A DNA stretch of 64,000 bases, taken from contig NZ_CP048882.1 in the NCBI RefSeq assembly GCF_015910445.1, forward strand, positions 2,232,001-2,296,000, read 5' to 3'. A program made the position numbers and the translations under genes. The notes under the pieces are model-generated. The model searched no databases. It saw only the letters and a list, made by a program, of their open reading frames with translations, and was not told where the DNA came from. This document shows, piece by piece, positions 8,236 through 16,534 of the stretch. How positions within the stretch are numbered: position 1 is the first letter of the stretch; every line of letters starts with the position of its first letter. This stretch comes from Streptomyces bathyalis (GTDB lineage: Bacteria > Actinomycetota > Actinomycetes > Streptomycetales > Streptomycetaceae).

Positions 8236-9594
8236 ATGCGGAACCACATCCCCGACGGCCTGTTCCGGCGCGCCGTTCCCCGGCGGCCGCTCCGCCGCAC
8301 CGGCATCGTCCTCGTGACCGGCCTGGCCCTCTCGCTGAGCGCCTGCACGGGTCAGGGAGCCAGCGGCAGCGGTTCGGAGGAGGCGGACTCGTCCAACGGC
8401 AAGGCCACGCTGACGTTCTGGAACGGCCTCACCGGCGGCGACCGCAAGACGGTCGACAAGCTGATAGGCGAGTTCAACGGCTCGCAGAAGAAGGTGAAGG
8501 TCAAGTCCGTCCCGATGCCGTGGGACGTCTTCTACCAGAAGCTGCTGACCAGCGTCAGCTCCGGCAGCGGCCCCGACATCGTCGCCATGGACGCCGGCCA
8601 GATGCCCAAGTACGCCGACAAGGGCGTTCTCCAGCCCCTCGACGACTTCTACAGCTCGAAGAAGCACATGGACACCTCGAAGCTGGTGCCCGCGGCCGTC
8701 AGCAGCTCGAAGTTCGACGGCAAGAACTACGGCGTGCCGCTCAACATGGCCACGCTCATGCTGTTCTGGAACAAGACCATGTTCAAGGAAGCGAAGCTCG
8801 ACCCCGAGAAGCCGCCGAAGACGTGGGGCGAGCTGGCCGAGATGACGCCGAAGCTGAGCAAGGACACCGACGGCGACGGCAAGATCGACCAGTACGCCCT
8901 CGCTCTCGCCGACAGCGCGACGGTCCCCATGTATCCGATCCTGATCTGGCAGGGCGGCAGCGACCTGGTGAGCAAGGACGGCAAGAAGGCGACGCTGGAC
9001 GACCCCAAGACGCTCAAGACCCTCAAGTACTGGGTGAAGCAGGTGCGTTCGGAGCACGTCTCCCCCGTCGGCCTGAACGGCGCCAAGGCCGACAAGCTGT
9101 TCCAGACCGAGAAGGCCGCCATGGAGATCGTCGGCCCGTGGGCCACCACGCCGTTCACCGAAGCCGGAGTGAAGTACGGCGTCACCCGCCCGTTCAAGGG
9201 CCCTGAGGGACAGCAGACGTTCAGCAGCGTCACCTCCTTCGGGGTGAGCGCCAAGGCGAGCTCGCAGAAGAAGGCCGCCGCCTACGAGTTCTTCTCCTTC
9301 TGGAACAGCAAGAAGTCGCAGGTGACCTTCTCCGAGGGCACCGGATTCCCGCCGGATCGTACGGACATCTCGGCCGCGGAGCTCAAGGCCAATCCCTACG
9401 CGGGCAAGTTCGGCGCCCCAGAGGTCCTCGACAGCGCGCGCCCGCATCTGCCGGGGCTGGTGAGCGGGCCGACCATCACCGACCAGATCTTCTACCCCGC
9501 ACTGCAGCGGGCGCTCGACGGCAAGGACGACGTCGAGTCGGTCTTCAAGAAGGCCGACAAGCAGGTGCAGGCGCAACTCGACAAGCAGAAGTGA
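8236..9594 (+). CDS. sugar ABC transporter, extracellular solute-binding lipoprotein
   Basis: A 452-residue family-1 solute-binding protein. GGGAGGA precedes the ATG at 8236. The N-terminus is a basic Arg-rich region, a hydrophobic segment and the lipobox LSAC, so it is a membrane-anchored lipoprotein; the many arginines before the helix might allow Tat export but no clear twin-Arg consensus is seen. LTFWNGLTGGDRKTVDKLI is the usual first strand of carbohydrate-binding (CUT1) proteins, with SGPDIVAMDAGQMPKY and the YGVPLN segment downstream. It overlaps the first permease gene by a GTGA. The linked glycosidase suggests an oligosaccharide or glycoside substrate; which one cannot be read. Confidence 0.92.
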   Translation: MRNHIPDGLFRRAVPRRPLRRTGIVLVTGLALSLSACTGQGASGSGSEEADSSNGKATLTFWNGLTGGDRKTVDKLIGEFNGSQKKVKVKSVPMPWDVFYQKLLTSVSSGSGPDIVAMDAGQMPKYADKGVLQPLDDFYSSKKHMDTSKLVPAAVSSSKFDGKNYGVPLNMATLMLFWNKTMFKEAKLDPEKPPKTWGELAEMTPKLSKDTDGDGKIDQYALALADSATVPMYPILIWQGGSDLVSKDGKKATLDDPKTLKTLKYWVKQVRSEHVSPVGLNGAKADKLFQTEKAAMEIVGPWATTPFTEAGVKYGVTRPFKGPEGQQTFSSVTSFGVSAKASSQKKAAAYEFFSFWNSKKSQVTFSEGTGFPPDRTDISAAELKANPYAGKFGAPEVLDSARPHLPGLVSGPTITDQIFYPALQRALDGKDDVESVFKKADKQVQAQLDKQK

Positions 9595-10628
9595 CGGACA
9601 CACACGGCCCGTCGGGCGACGGACCGGGCACCGGGCGGGAGTTGACCATGCCGACGCGCACACGATCGGCTCCCGCGGTGCCGGGCGCCCGCGCGACCCG
9701 GCGGTCCGCACCGTACCGGCGGACGGGTCCGCCCCGCCGCGGTGCGCGCCGTTCGCAGCGTGCACGCCAGACCCGCGCGGCGTGGCTCTTCCTCGCCCCC
9801 AGCCTCACCGCGCTGGCCGTCTTCGTCGTCTGGCCGATGATCCAGGCCGCCTACCTCTCGTTCACCGACTACAACCTGATGCAGGCGGCGCACTGGGTCG
9901 GGCTCGGCAACTACCGGCAGCTGCTGGACGATCCGGAGGCGTGGAACGCCCTGGAGAACACCCTCGTCTACGCGGTCGTCAGCACGCCGGTGAGCGTCGT
10001 GCTCGCGTTCTCACTCGCGCTGTTCCTGAACCGGTCGATGGCGCTGCGCGGATTCCTGCGCTCCGCCGTCTTCCTTCCGTTCGTCGTCTCGCTGGGCGTC
10101 GTCTCGATCGCCTGGGCGTTCCTGCTCGATCCCAACATCGGCCTGCTGAGCAAGTGGCTGTCGGGGCTGGGCGTTTCGCCCGAGCAGGGCTGGCTGGAGG
10201 ATCCGGCGTACGCGATGCCGGCCGTGATCGCCGTCGGCGTGTGGAAGAACCTCGGCTTCTACATGGTGATGTACCTCGCCGGCCTGCAGGGCATCCCGCC
10301 CGAACTCCACGACGCCGCACGCGTGGACGGGGCGAGCGCCTGGCAGCGGCTGCGCCGCATCACCTGGCCGCTGCTGACCAACCAGACGATGCTCATCTCG
10401 ATCATGGCGGCGATCGGGACGCTCCAGGCGTTCGACCAGATCTACGTCATGACGCACGGAGGCCCCTTCTTCCAGACGGAGACGCTGGTCGTCTTCACCT
10501 ACCGGGTGGGCTTCGAGCGCAACGAGTTCGGCTATGCGGCAGCCATCTCGTGGGTGCTGCTGGTCCTGGTCTTCGTGCTCTCGATGCTCCAGTTCGGCTA
10601 CTTCCGCAAGCGGGCGGTGACCCTGTGA
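9591..10628 (+). CDS. sugar ABC transporter permease 1 (MalF/UgpA type)
   Basis: A 345-residue CUT1 permease with about six membrane helices. A basic, probably cytoplasmic N-terminus precedes the first helix (AWLFLAPSLTALAVFVVWPMI). The EAA loop that contacts the ATPase reads ELHDAARVDGASAWQRLRRI in the C-terminal third. The GTG at 9591 overlaps the binding-protein stop (GTGA), implying translational coupling; an alternative ATG at 9648 has GGGAG at better spacing and would shorten the N-terminus by 19 residues. No ATP-binding subunit is encoded here; Streptomyces CUT1 importers are commonly energised by the shared ATPase MsiK, which is inference for this system. Confidence 0.9.
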   Translation: MTDTHGPSGDGPGTGRELTMPTRTRSAPAVPGARATRRSAPYRRTGPPRRGARRSQRARQTRAAWLFLAPSLTALAVFVVWPMIQAAYLSFTDYNLMQAAHWVGLGNYRQLLDDPEAWNALENTLVYAVVSTPVSVVLAFSLALFLNRSMALRGFLRSAVFLPFVVSLGVVSIAWAFLLDPNIGLLSKWLSGLGVSPEQGWLEDPAYAMPAVIAVGVWKNLGFYMVMYLAGLQGIPPELHDAARVDGASAWQRLRRITWPLLTNQTMLISIMAAIGTLQAFDQIYVMTHGGPFFQTETLVVFTYRVGFERNEFGYAAAISWVLLVLVFVLSMLQFGYFRKRAVTL

Positions 10629-11560
10629 CGACGACACCGCAGAACTCGCGGCGCCCGCGGGCCTCGTGGACCTCGGGCAACCGGACGGGCCCGCAGAAGT
10701 CCCGGCAGCCCGGGACGCCCCCGGCCCGGCGCCGCGGCATCGACCTCGCTCTGGTCTGGCGGATCAGCACGATCGTGGCCGCTGCGGTGATCGCGCTGGC
10801 CGTCCTGCTGCCGCTGATCTGGATGGTGCTGGCGTCGCTGCGGCCCGAGCAGGACATCGTCACCAGCCCGCCGACGCTGTGGCCCCGCTCCTTCACCCTC
10901 GAGCACTATGTCGACATCTGGAAGGAGCTGCCGTTCGCGACGCTGTACCGCAACACGATCGTCTTCGCCGGCCTGGTCACCGTCGTCTCGCTGCTCTTCG
11001 ACTCGATGGCCGCCTACGCACTGGCCAGGCTCGAATTCCGCGGCCGCGAGGCCGTGTTCGTGATCATCTTGATCATGCTGATGCTGCCGTTCCAGATCAC
11101 CCTCGTCCCGCTGTACGACCTGCTGAACAACCTCGGCCTGGTCAACAGCTTCACGGGAATGATCGTCCCTCGGGCGACCAACGCCTTCGGCATCTTCTTC
11201 CTCCGCCAGTTCTTCCTCTCCCTGCCCAGGGACCTGGAGGAGGCGGCACGCGTCGACGGGGCGTCGGAGTGGCGCATCTACTGGCGCGTGGTGCTGCCGC
11301 TGGCCCGTCCCGCGCTGCTGACGCTGGGCCTGTTCCACTTCCAGTTCAACTGGAACGACCTGCTCTGGCCGCTGATCATGACCTCGGACACCAGCCGGGC
11401 CACGCTGCCCGCCGGACTGTCGCTGTTCATGGGGCAGCACGTCACGCAGTACGGGCTGCTCATGGCCGGAGCCGTGCTCTCCCTCCTGCCGGTGATCGTG
11501 CTCTTCCTGCTGATCCAGCGCAGCTTCGTACAGGGCATCGCGACGACGGGCCTCAAGTGA
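10625..11560 (+). CDS. sugar ABC transporter permease 2 (MalG/UgpE type)
   Basis: A 311-residue CUT1 permease. Its GTG start at 10625 overlaps the stop of permease 1 by GTGA. A hydrophilic, basic tail of about 40 residues precedes the first helix (ISTIVAAAVIALAVLLPLIWMV). The EAA loop is DLEEAARVDGASEWRIYWRVVLPLARP. Helices are visible through to the C-terminus, which ends in QGIATTGLK, a typical MalG-type end. It forms the heterodimeric channel with permease 1. Confidence 0.9.
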   Translation: MTTTPQNSRRPRASWTSGNRTGPQKSRQPGTPPARRRGIDLALVWRISTIVAAAVIALAVLLPLIWMVLASLRPEQDIVTSPPTLWPRSFTLEHYVDIWKELPFATLYRNTIVFAGLVTVVSLLFDSMAAYALARLEFRGREAVFVIILIMLMLPFQITLVPLYDLLNNLGLVNSFTGMIVPRATNAFGIFFLRQFFLSLPRDLEEAARVDGASEWRIYWRVVLPLARPALLTLGLFHFQFNWNDLLWPLIMTSDTSRATLPAGLSLFMGQHVTQYGLLMAGAVLSLLPVIVLFLLIQRSFVQGIATTGLK

Positions 11561-11580
11561 GCGCCGGGAGGGACGAGCCT

Positions 11581-12819
11581 GTGAACCGGTGGTTCGAGGA
11601 CGGGCGGCTGCGCTTCGCCGTCGGCATCGAGGACACCTTCGTGCCGCAGGAGTCGGCCGGCCACCGCAAGCTCGACGAGTACGAACTCACCCAGCACTAC
11701 GCGCTGTGGCGCGAGGACCTCGACCTCGCCGCCGACGCCGGTGCCGAGCTGATCCGCTGGGGTATCCCCTGGTACCTGGTGGAGCCTGCGCCCGGAGACT
11801 TCCGCTGGGAGTGGCTCGACGAGGTCGTGGCGCACATGGACAGGCTGGGCCTGCGCTGCGTCGTCGACCTGATGCACTACGGGACGCCGCTGTGGCTGGA
11901 CAACCAGTTCCTCAACGCGGCCTATCCGGAGCGCGTCGCCGCCTACGCGGGTGCCGTCGCCGAGCGCTACCGCGGCAGCCTCACGGACTGGACGCCGCTG
12001 AACGAGCCCGTCATCAACGCGATCTACTGCGGCGAGAAGGGCCTGTGGCCGCCCTGCCTGCGCGGCGACGACGGCTTCGTGAAGCTGATCGTCCAGCTCG
12101 CGCGCGGCATGGTGCTCACCCAGCGGCGGATCGCCGAGGTGCAGCCCGAGGCCGTGTTCGTCCACGTCGACGCCGGATTCCGGTGGGCGGGCGACACCCA
12201 CCCCGCCCCCCTGGAACACCTTCTGGAGCGGCGCTTCATCGGTCTGGATCTGGTGCTGGGACGCGTGGACGAGGACCACCCCATGCACGGTTACCTCACC
12301 CGGCACGGCACGACGGACCAGGAGTTGAGGTGGTTCCGGGACAACGCCGTGACGCCCGACATCCTCGGAGTGAACTACTACCCGGCCTTCACCACCTCGC
12401 GCCACGACCCGGACACCGGCACACCGCACCCCGTCGAGGCCGGCACCGAGGGTCTGACCGATCTGCTGCACACCTACGCCGCCCGCTACGACCAGCCGCT
12501 GCTCGTGACCGAGACCAGCCGGGGCGGCCCGGCCGCGGAACGGCTGGCGTGGCTGGAGGAGAGCGTGAGCACCGTCCGTGAACTGCGCGCGGAGGGCATG
12601 GATCTCGTCGGCTACACCTGGTTCCCGTTCTTCGCCCTCGTCGACTGGCTCTACCGCGAATCCGACGACCCCGCGGACAACTGGCTGGTCCAGATGGGCC
12701 TCTACGACCTCGAACGCGACGCGGGCAACACGCTGCGCCGCAAGGCCACCCCGGCGGTTGCGCGCTTCCGCGAACTGGCGCGCGAGGCGCGCGCGGAAGG
12801 GGACAGCGGCGGCCGGTAA
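11581..12819 (+). CDS. family 1-type glycoside hydrolase
   Basis: A 412-residue (beta/alpha)8 hydrolase of the GH1 type. DWTPLNEPVINA carries the acid/base glutamate of the T-x-N-E-P motif, and LLVTETSRGG carries the probable nucleophile glutamate. GH1 enzymes normally have T/V-x-E-N-G at that point; here it is T-E-T-S, a divergence that makes exact specificity uncertain. No signal peptide is seen, so it acts in the cytoplasm on an imported glycoside. The GTG start follows GGGAGGG and lies 20 bp after permease 2, the last gene of the importer operon. Substrate import followed by intracellular hydrolysis is the inferred pathway. Confidence 0.82.
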   Translation: MNRWFEDGRLRFAVGIEDTFVPQESAGHRKLDEYELTQHYALWREDLDLAADAGAELIRWGIPWYLVEPAPGDFRWEWLDEVVAHMDRLGLRCVVDLMHYGTPLWLDNQFLNAAYPERVAAYAGAVAERYRGSLTDWTPLNEPVINAIYCGEKGLWPPCLRGDDGFVKLIVQLARGMVLTQRRIAEVQPEAVFVHVDAGFRWAGDTHPAPLEHLLERRFIGLDLVLGRVDEDHPMHGYLTRHGTTDQELRWFRDNAVTPDILGVNYYPAFTTSRHDPDTGTPHPVEAGTEGLTDLLHTYAARYDQPLLVTETSRGGPAAERLAWLEESVSTVRELRAEGMDLVGYTWFPFFALVDWLYRESDDPADNWLVQMGLYDLERDAGNTLRRKATPAVARFRELAREARAEGDSGGR

Positions 12820-12909
12820 CTGCCGTCGAGGGCACCTGAGTTCACCCCGCCGTTTGCCCCGGTTGCCCCGAGGGGTTCAGGCTCGCGCCCGTCCCGCGGG
12901 CGGGTGCGG

Positions 12910-14058
12910 TCAGCCGAAGTCGCCGGCCACGGAGGTGGCGGTACCGCGGGTGCACACGGTCGCCACGTCGACGACGAGACGGCCCTGCTCGGTGTCGGCG
13001 GTGAGCGAGGCCGTGTAGCCCTGGGCGCTGACGGAGTCGCCGGGACCGGTGAAGACGGCATGCCCTTCGGCCACGGCGTCCTCCGTGAAGCCGTTCCCGA
13101 TCAGGTGGGCGCGGGCGGCGGCGAGCATCTCCCGCAGCGTCGCCGGCGCCAACTGGACCATCTCCCAGTGGTGAAGGACCCTACAGCCGGAGGTCAGTCC
13201 CTTGGTACGGCACGGCGGGCAGGTGACGGAGGTGAGGTCGTCGGACTCCTCCCGGACGGGGCCGCGCATTCCGACGGCGTCCAGGATGAGGCTGGAACGG
13301 TGACGGATGGCGTCGGCCAACTCCTGGCCGACCGCGTCGGGTTCGGACTGCGACGCCTGCTCGTGCGGTTCGGGCCGGGCGGGTGTCCCCGCTATTCGCT
13401 CCAGCTCCCGCTGTTCGGCCAGTTCCTCGTCGGTCGCCCAGTCGAGGGTGCCGAGGATGGCGGAGAACATCTCCCTGTACATGTCCCAGGCGCCCGGGGA
13501 CGGGGAGTTCAGTTCGAAGACCATCGTCTCGCCCTGCCCGGGCAGCGGCACGTACGTCTGGATGACGCCCTGCAGGAGGGTCTGCGGGTGCCCGTCGGGG
13601 GACAGTTCCGCCGGGACGGTCACCTCAAGGCTGCCGAGACGGGTCACGGCGGGAGTGCTGTGCAGCGCAAGCGCACTCGTGCGGACGTCGTCGTGCGCGT
13701 ATCGCCGCTTCAGCAGGGACTCCGTGGCCTGCGCCGCCTCCTCCACGGTCTCCGCGAGTGACGGGACGCGGTTGACCAGGACCGTGGCCATGGTCGGCTC
13801 GTCCTCGTGCTCCACGAAGCAGATGCCTGCGTACTCCGCCTCGGCCTCGATGAGCCGCGCGGTCTGCCGCAGCATCATCTGCGCGAAGAAGTGCTGCTCG
13901 TCGGTGCTGCGATCTGCCAGCACCTTCCTCGCCAAGTCGACAATGCTGTCGGCCAGTTCATCGGGCTCGGTGGCATCCACGGGAAGCGGGTGGAAGAACG
14001 CCGGCATGAGCCACCCGACGTGCAGCTCCGACCTGCTACCCGTCGCAGGTTGCGTCAT
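12910..14058 (-). CDS. unrecognised protein at the end of a type VII substrate cassette
   Basis: A 382-residue protein whose ATG overlaps the stop of the upstream gene (ATGA at 14055-14058). There is no signal peptide or membrane helix. The first 215 or so residues look like one alpha/beta domain, with GWLMPAFFHPLP near the start and a strand pattern ending VFELNSPSPGAWDMYREMF. An acidic linker follows (AEQRELERIAGTPARPEPH). The C-terminal part has C-P-P-C and a later cysteine in SGCRVLHHWEMVQLAPATL, possibly a metal site. I do not recognise a family. Its place at the end of an operon headed by WXG100-like and T7SS-signal proteins suggests a chaperone, immunity or accessory role. Confidence 0.75.
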   Translation of the reverse strand: MTQPATGSRSELHVGWLMPAFFHPLPVDATEPDELADSIVDLARKVLADRSTDEQHFFAQMMLRQTARLIEAEAEYAGICFVEHEDEPTMATVLVNRVPSLAETVEEAAQATESLLKRRYAHDDVRTSALALHSTPAVTRLGSLEVTVPAELSPDGHPQTLLQGVIQTYVPLPGQGETMVFELNSPSPGAWDMYREMFSAILGTLDWATDEELAEQRELERIAGTPARPEPHEQASQSEPDAVGQELADAIRHRSSLILDAVGMRGPVREESDDLTSVTCPPCRTKGLTSGCRVLHHWEMVQLAPATLREMLAAARAHLIGNGFTEDAVAEGHAVFTGPGDSVSAQGYTASLTADTEQGRLVVDVATVCTRGTATSVAGDFG

Positions 14059-14774
14059 CTCATGGGCTCCGGCTCGGGGTAGTTCGCGTTGGGCGGGATC
14101 GGGTCTTCCTTGGTGAGTGTGTGCGGGAAGACTTCGGCGAAGTGGATCTGCCCCGCCAGTGAATGCGTCGGGAAAGTGACCCAGCTTCCGTCGGTGAACC
14201 CGTACTGCATGCCCTGGTTACCGTGGCTCCAGGCTGTGCTTCGAGTCCATGCCAAGTCTCTGCGGTCGGCGCGCCAACCGGTTTCCACCGCGTTGGCGTA
14301 GTACTTCAAGCGCTTCGTACGCGGGACGTGGAGCAGCTTGATCTCTCTCTCGGTGACACAGAGCAGGTGCTGAACGTTGGCCTTCGACCGGGGGAGCGAA
14401 GCGACCAGGAGCTTTCCGGCGTGGCTCTCAGCCGCTCCGAAGAACAGACACGCGACCTGGTCGAGGGAGGAAGTACCCGTGGAGCGGCGCCGCCTGTCGG
14501 CACGGACCTCCGGATCGGAGTTGAAGTGGATGGACTTCTTGGGCCCGAGGAGGTCCAGAATGAGCGTGCGCCCCAACAGGTCACCCAGCTTGCGAAGCGG
14601 TGCTCGCTTCACTCCCTGCTGTTCCAGAACTCTGGGCCGCTGGCGGTACGGGGTCTGCAGCGAGTCGGGCATCTCCCCGCGGCTGATGATGAAGACGCCT
14701 TCCAAGTTCTCGTTCGGGCATGCCCGTTGAGCAGCTTGGAGCGCCTTTTGCACTCGGGCCTCTGCTGTGGCCAA
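14055..14774 (-). CDS. unrecognised protein of a type VII substrate cassette
   Basis: A 239-residue protein starting at a TTG (14774), chosen because AAGGAG lies 8 bp upstream. It has many basic residues and alternating strands: AGKLLVASLPRSKANVQHLLCVTEREIKLL and the following RTKRLKYYANAV look like a small beta-barrel of the kind seen in PH-like domains, although that is only a resemblance. No transmembrane segment or catalytic motif is visible. It is sandwiched between the T7SS-signal protein (50 bp upstream) and the 382-residue protein (overlapping), so all appear to be one transcript. Base composition is slightly lower in GC than the flanks, which would fit a gene acquired with its cassette. 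Confidence 0.7.
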   Translation of the reverse strand: MATAEARVQKALQAAQRACPNENLEGVFIISRGEMPDSLQTPYRQRPRVLEQQGVKRAPLRKLGDLLGRTLILDLLGPKKSIHFNSDPEVRADRRRRSTGTSSLDQVACLFFGAAESHAGKLLVASLPRSKANVQHLLCVTEREIKLLHVPRTKRLKYYANAVETGWRADRRDLAWTRSTAWSHGNQGMQYGFTDGSWVTFPTHSLAGQIHFAEVFPHTLTKEDPIPPNANYPEPEPMR

Positions 14775-14824
14775 CGGTGGGTCTCCTTACCGTGTGCGGG
14801 TGAACGGGTCTCCCCTGTCCTCCC

Positions 14825-16021
14825 CTACCGGGTGGCTTGGTTCCAGGCGCCATAGCCGAAGGAAGCAGATTTGACCGTCAGTTGGGAAGCGTGGTTCAGC
14901 GCTTCCGGGTTCGTGACCGTCTTGCCGAAAGCGCCCGCCACGGCCTTCTCCGCGGGCCCCAGCAGGTATTTCTGGCTGAGTGGCTCGCGCAGCCCGCTGT
15001 TGACCGCGTCCTTTGCAGCACCCATACGCGTTGTGGCTTGAGCCGCCTTGGCGGCCCCGGCTGCCGCTTCAGCTCCTTGCTCGGCCTGCTTGGCTCCCTT
15101 GACCAACGCCACGGCACCCTTCCCCGCGGGAATCACCGACAGCGCATCCAGCCCCATCTTCGCCCAGCCGCCCTTCTGCCCGCGCATGCCCTGGACCGCG
15201 TGGCCCGCCATCGCGCCGAGGGCGAAGGCGCCCGCAGCGGCACCCAGCACGGCGCCTACGGCGGTGCCGACGCCGGGGATGATCTGGCAGGCGAGGGCCG
15301 CCGCTCCGAGGCCCGAGGAGATGGTGGAGAGCAAGTCGGCGTTCTCGGCGAGCCAGTCGCCGGCGTCGCGTGCGACCTCCTTGAGGCCGTCACTGATCCG
15401 TTCCCACAGCCCGAAGTCCGGCGGGTGGTTCTCGGACGCCTTGATGATGGCCGCCTCGGCCTCCTGCGCCCGGTCGTTCCAGCGGCCGTAGATCTCCTCG
15501 GCCTCACGGATCAGCTTCTCCAGCTTGTTCTGCGCCTGATCCACCTCGGCCCGCTGCCGGTCCAGCTTCTTGTTGAGCCGGTCGGCCTCGTCGGCGGGCA
15601 TGGGGCCGAGCGCCCTGAGACGGTCGTTCTCCGTGTTGTAGGCGTGCGTGAGACGGTCGGCCTCGCGCCGGGCCGTGACGGCCTCGGACTCCAGGTTCTG
15701 CGCCGACCGCTGGAACGCGGAGAGCTGTCCGTGCCAGGAGCGCAGCGCCTTCGCGCAGTCCCCCATGGAATCGGTGCCCTGCTTCAGGTACTTGGGCAGT
15801 TCGCCGAGCTTCTTCGAGAACCGGTCCGCCGCCTCGCCCTTCCAGGCACCGTCCTTCTTCCCGATGGATGTCAGCAGTTCGTCGAGCTCGTCCAGTTCGG
15901 TACTGACGGCCTTCACGTCGGAGGCCAGGTCGTCGATGGCTTCGAGGTTGCCCTTGGCAGGGTTGAATCCCAGACCGGGCCAGGCGTCGTCGCCCAGGAT
16001 GAAGATGCTGCGATAGGACAT
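14825..16021 (-). CDS. type VII secretion substrate with WXG-type N-terminus
   Basis: A 398-residue protein. The first 200 residues are almost entirely helical with heptad-like Leu/Glu/Arg patterns, and GAWKGEAADRF near residue 58 carries the W-x-G turn of WXG100/LXG-type secreted proteins; the start, SIFILGDDAWPGLGFNPAKGN, matches the putative T7SS secretion-signal proteins of actinomycetes. A glycine/alanine-rich stretch around 240-290 (LACQIIPGVGTAVGAVLGAA and following) could insert into membranes. The C-terminus is Ala-rich with no recognisable nuclease, NADase or ADP-ribosyltransferase motif, so it may be a toxin of unknown type or a carrier. It follows the small WXG100-like gene by 30 bp. 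Confidence 0.78.
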   Translation of the reverse strand: MSYRSIFILGDDAWPGLGFNPAKGNLEAIDDLASDVKAVSTELDELDELLTSIGKKDGAWKGEAADRFSKKLGELPKYLKQGTDSMGDCAKALRSWHGQLSAFQRSAQNLESEAVTARREADRLTHAYNTENDRLRALGPMPADEADRLNKKLDRQRAEVDQAQNKLEKLIREAEEIYGRWNDRAQEAEAAIIKASENHPPDFGLWERISDGLKEVARDAGDWLAENADLLSTISSGLGAAALACQIIPGVGTAVGAVLGAAAGAFALGAMAGHAVQGMRGQKGGWAKMGLDALSVIPAGKGAVALVKGAKQAEQGAEAAAGAAKAAQATTRMGAAKDAVNSGLREPLSQKYLLGPAEKAVAGAFGKTVTNPEALNHASQLTVKSASFGYGAWNQATR

Positions 16022-16051
16022 GCGGAGTACCCCCTCGTTGCTTCCGCCTCG

Positions 16052-16342
16052 TTACTTCGCGCCGAATCCCTTGGCGGTGGACTCCTCGCCTGCCTTGTAG
16101 GTGTCGATGGTGGTCCGGAGGCGGTCCTTGATGTCCTTTGCCGCGTCCTCGATCCGCTTGATGCCGTCGTCCCATTCCGACTGGAAGGTGTCACAGGCGT
16201 TGTCCAGCCCGTTCGTTCCCAGCGTCTTCGGGCCGACGTTCTTGAGGCGCTCCCTGGCCTGCTGCATGCGCTCGTCGCACTCTTCGAGTCGGTGCAGTGC
16301 GCGCTCGGCCGCGGTGATGTCTATCTCAAAGCCCGTGCTCAA
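16052..16342 (-). CDS. small WXG100-like type VII secretion protein
   Basis: A 96-residue, two-helix protein with the size and layout of WXG100 proteins: helix (AERALHRLEECDERMQQARERL), a turn, then FQSEWDDGIKRIEDAAKDIKDRL. The turn motif is W-D-D-G, not the strict W-x-G. The TTG at 16342 is preferred over a GTG at 16375: GGGGAGAGA precedes the TTG at proper spacing, and a TTGACG/TGTAGT promoter overlaps the GTG position. These proteins form dimers with longer T7SS substrates and are co-secreted, which fits the gene directly downstream. The ESX/T7SS machinery itself is not in the window. Confidence 0.75.
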   Translation of the reverse strand: MSTGFEIDITAAERALHRLEECDERMQQARERLKNVGPKTLGTNGLDNACDTFQSEWDDGIKRIEDAAKDIKDRLRTTIDTYKAGEESTAKGFGAK

Positions 16343-16373
16343 TGTCTCTCCCCGTTGTACCGGCTTCGGGCCC

Positions 16374-16403
16374 ACTACACCTGTGACGCAGTGGCACCGT
16401 CAA
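16374..16403 (-). promoter_or_regulatory. promoter of the type VII substrate cassette
   Basis: On the minus strand TTGACG (16398-16403) and TGTAGT (16374-16379) are 18 bp apart, placing transcription start near 16367, about 25 bp before the TTG start of the WXG100-like gene. This supports the shorter start and one transcript for all four genes. Confidence 0.55.
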
Positions 16404-16483
16404 CTCGCCGTGGATGTCGCATGGTTGAGGATTCCGTGACGATTTCCCGCGCGACTCCCGTTCGTCGGCCGGGGCACACGAAA

Positions 16484-16523
16484 CGCCCGCCGGCCGCCTC
16501 GTCGTGAGGCGTACCGGCGGGCG
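16484..16523. terminator. nested inverted repeat, terminator of the isoamylase gene
   Basis: CGCCCGCCGG (16484-16493) pairs with 16514-16523, and inside it CGCCTC (16495-16500) pairs with GAGGCG (16506-16511). It lies just past the stop of the isoamylase gene and before the T7SS cassette promoter, so it insulates two same-direction units. Confidence 0.7.
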
Positions 16524-16534
16524 GTCCGCGGCGG

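Noticed and set aside
12820-12909. Terminator between the GH1-type gene and the T7SS cassette
   Set aside because: Only a 6-bp repeat (12886-12902) is present, too weak to list as a terminator.
16052-16375. GTG at 16375 as the start of the WXG100-like gene
   Set aside because: A TTGACG/TGTAGT promoter overlaps this position and the TTG at 16342 has a better ribosome-binding site and family-like length.
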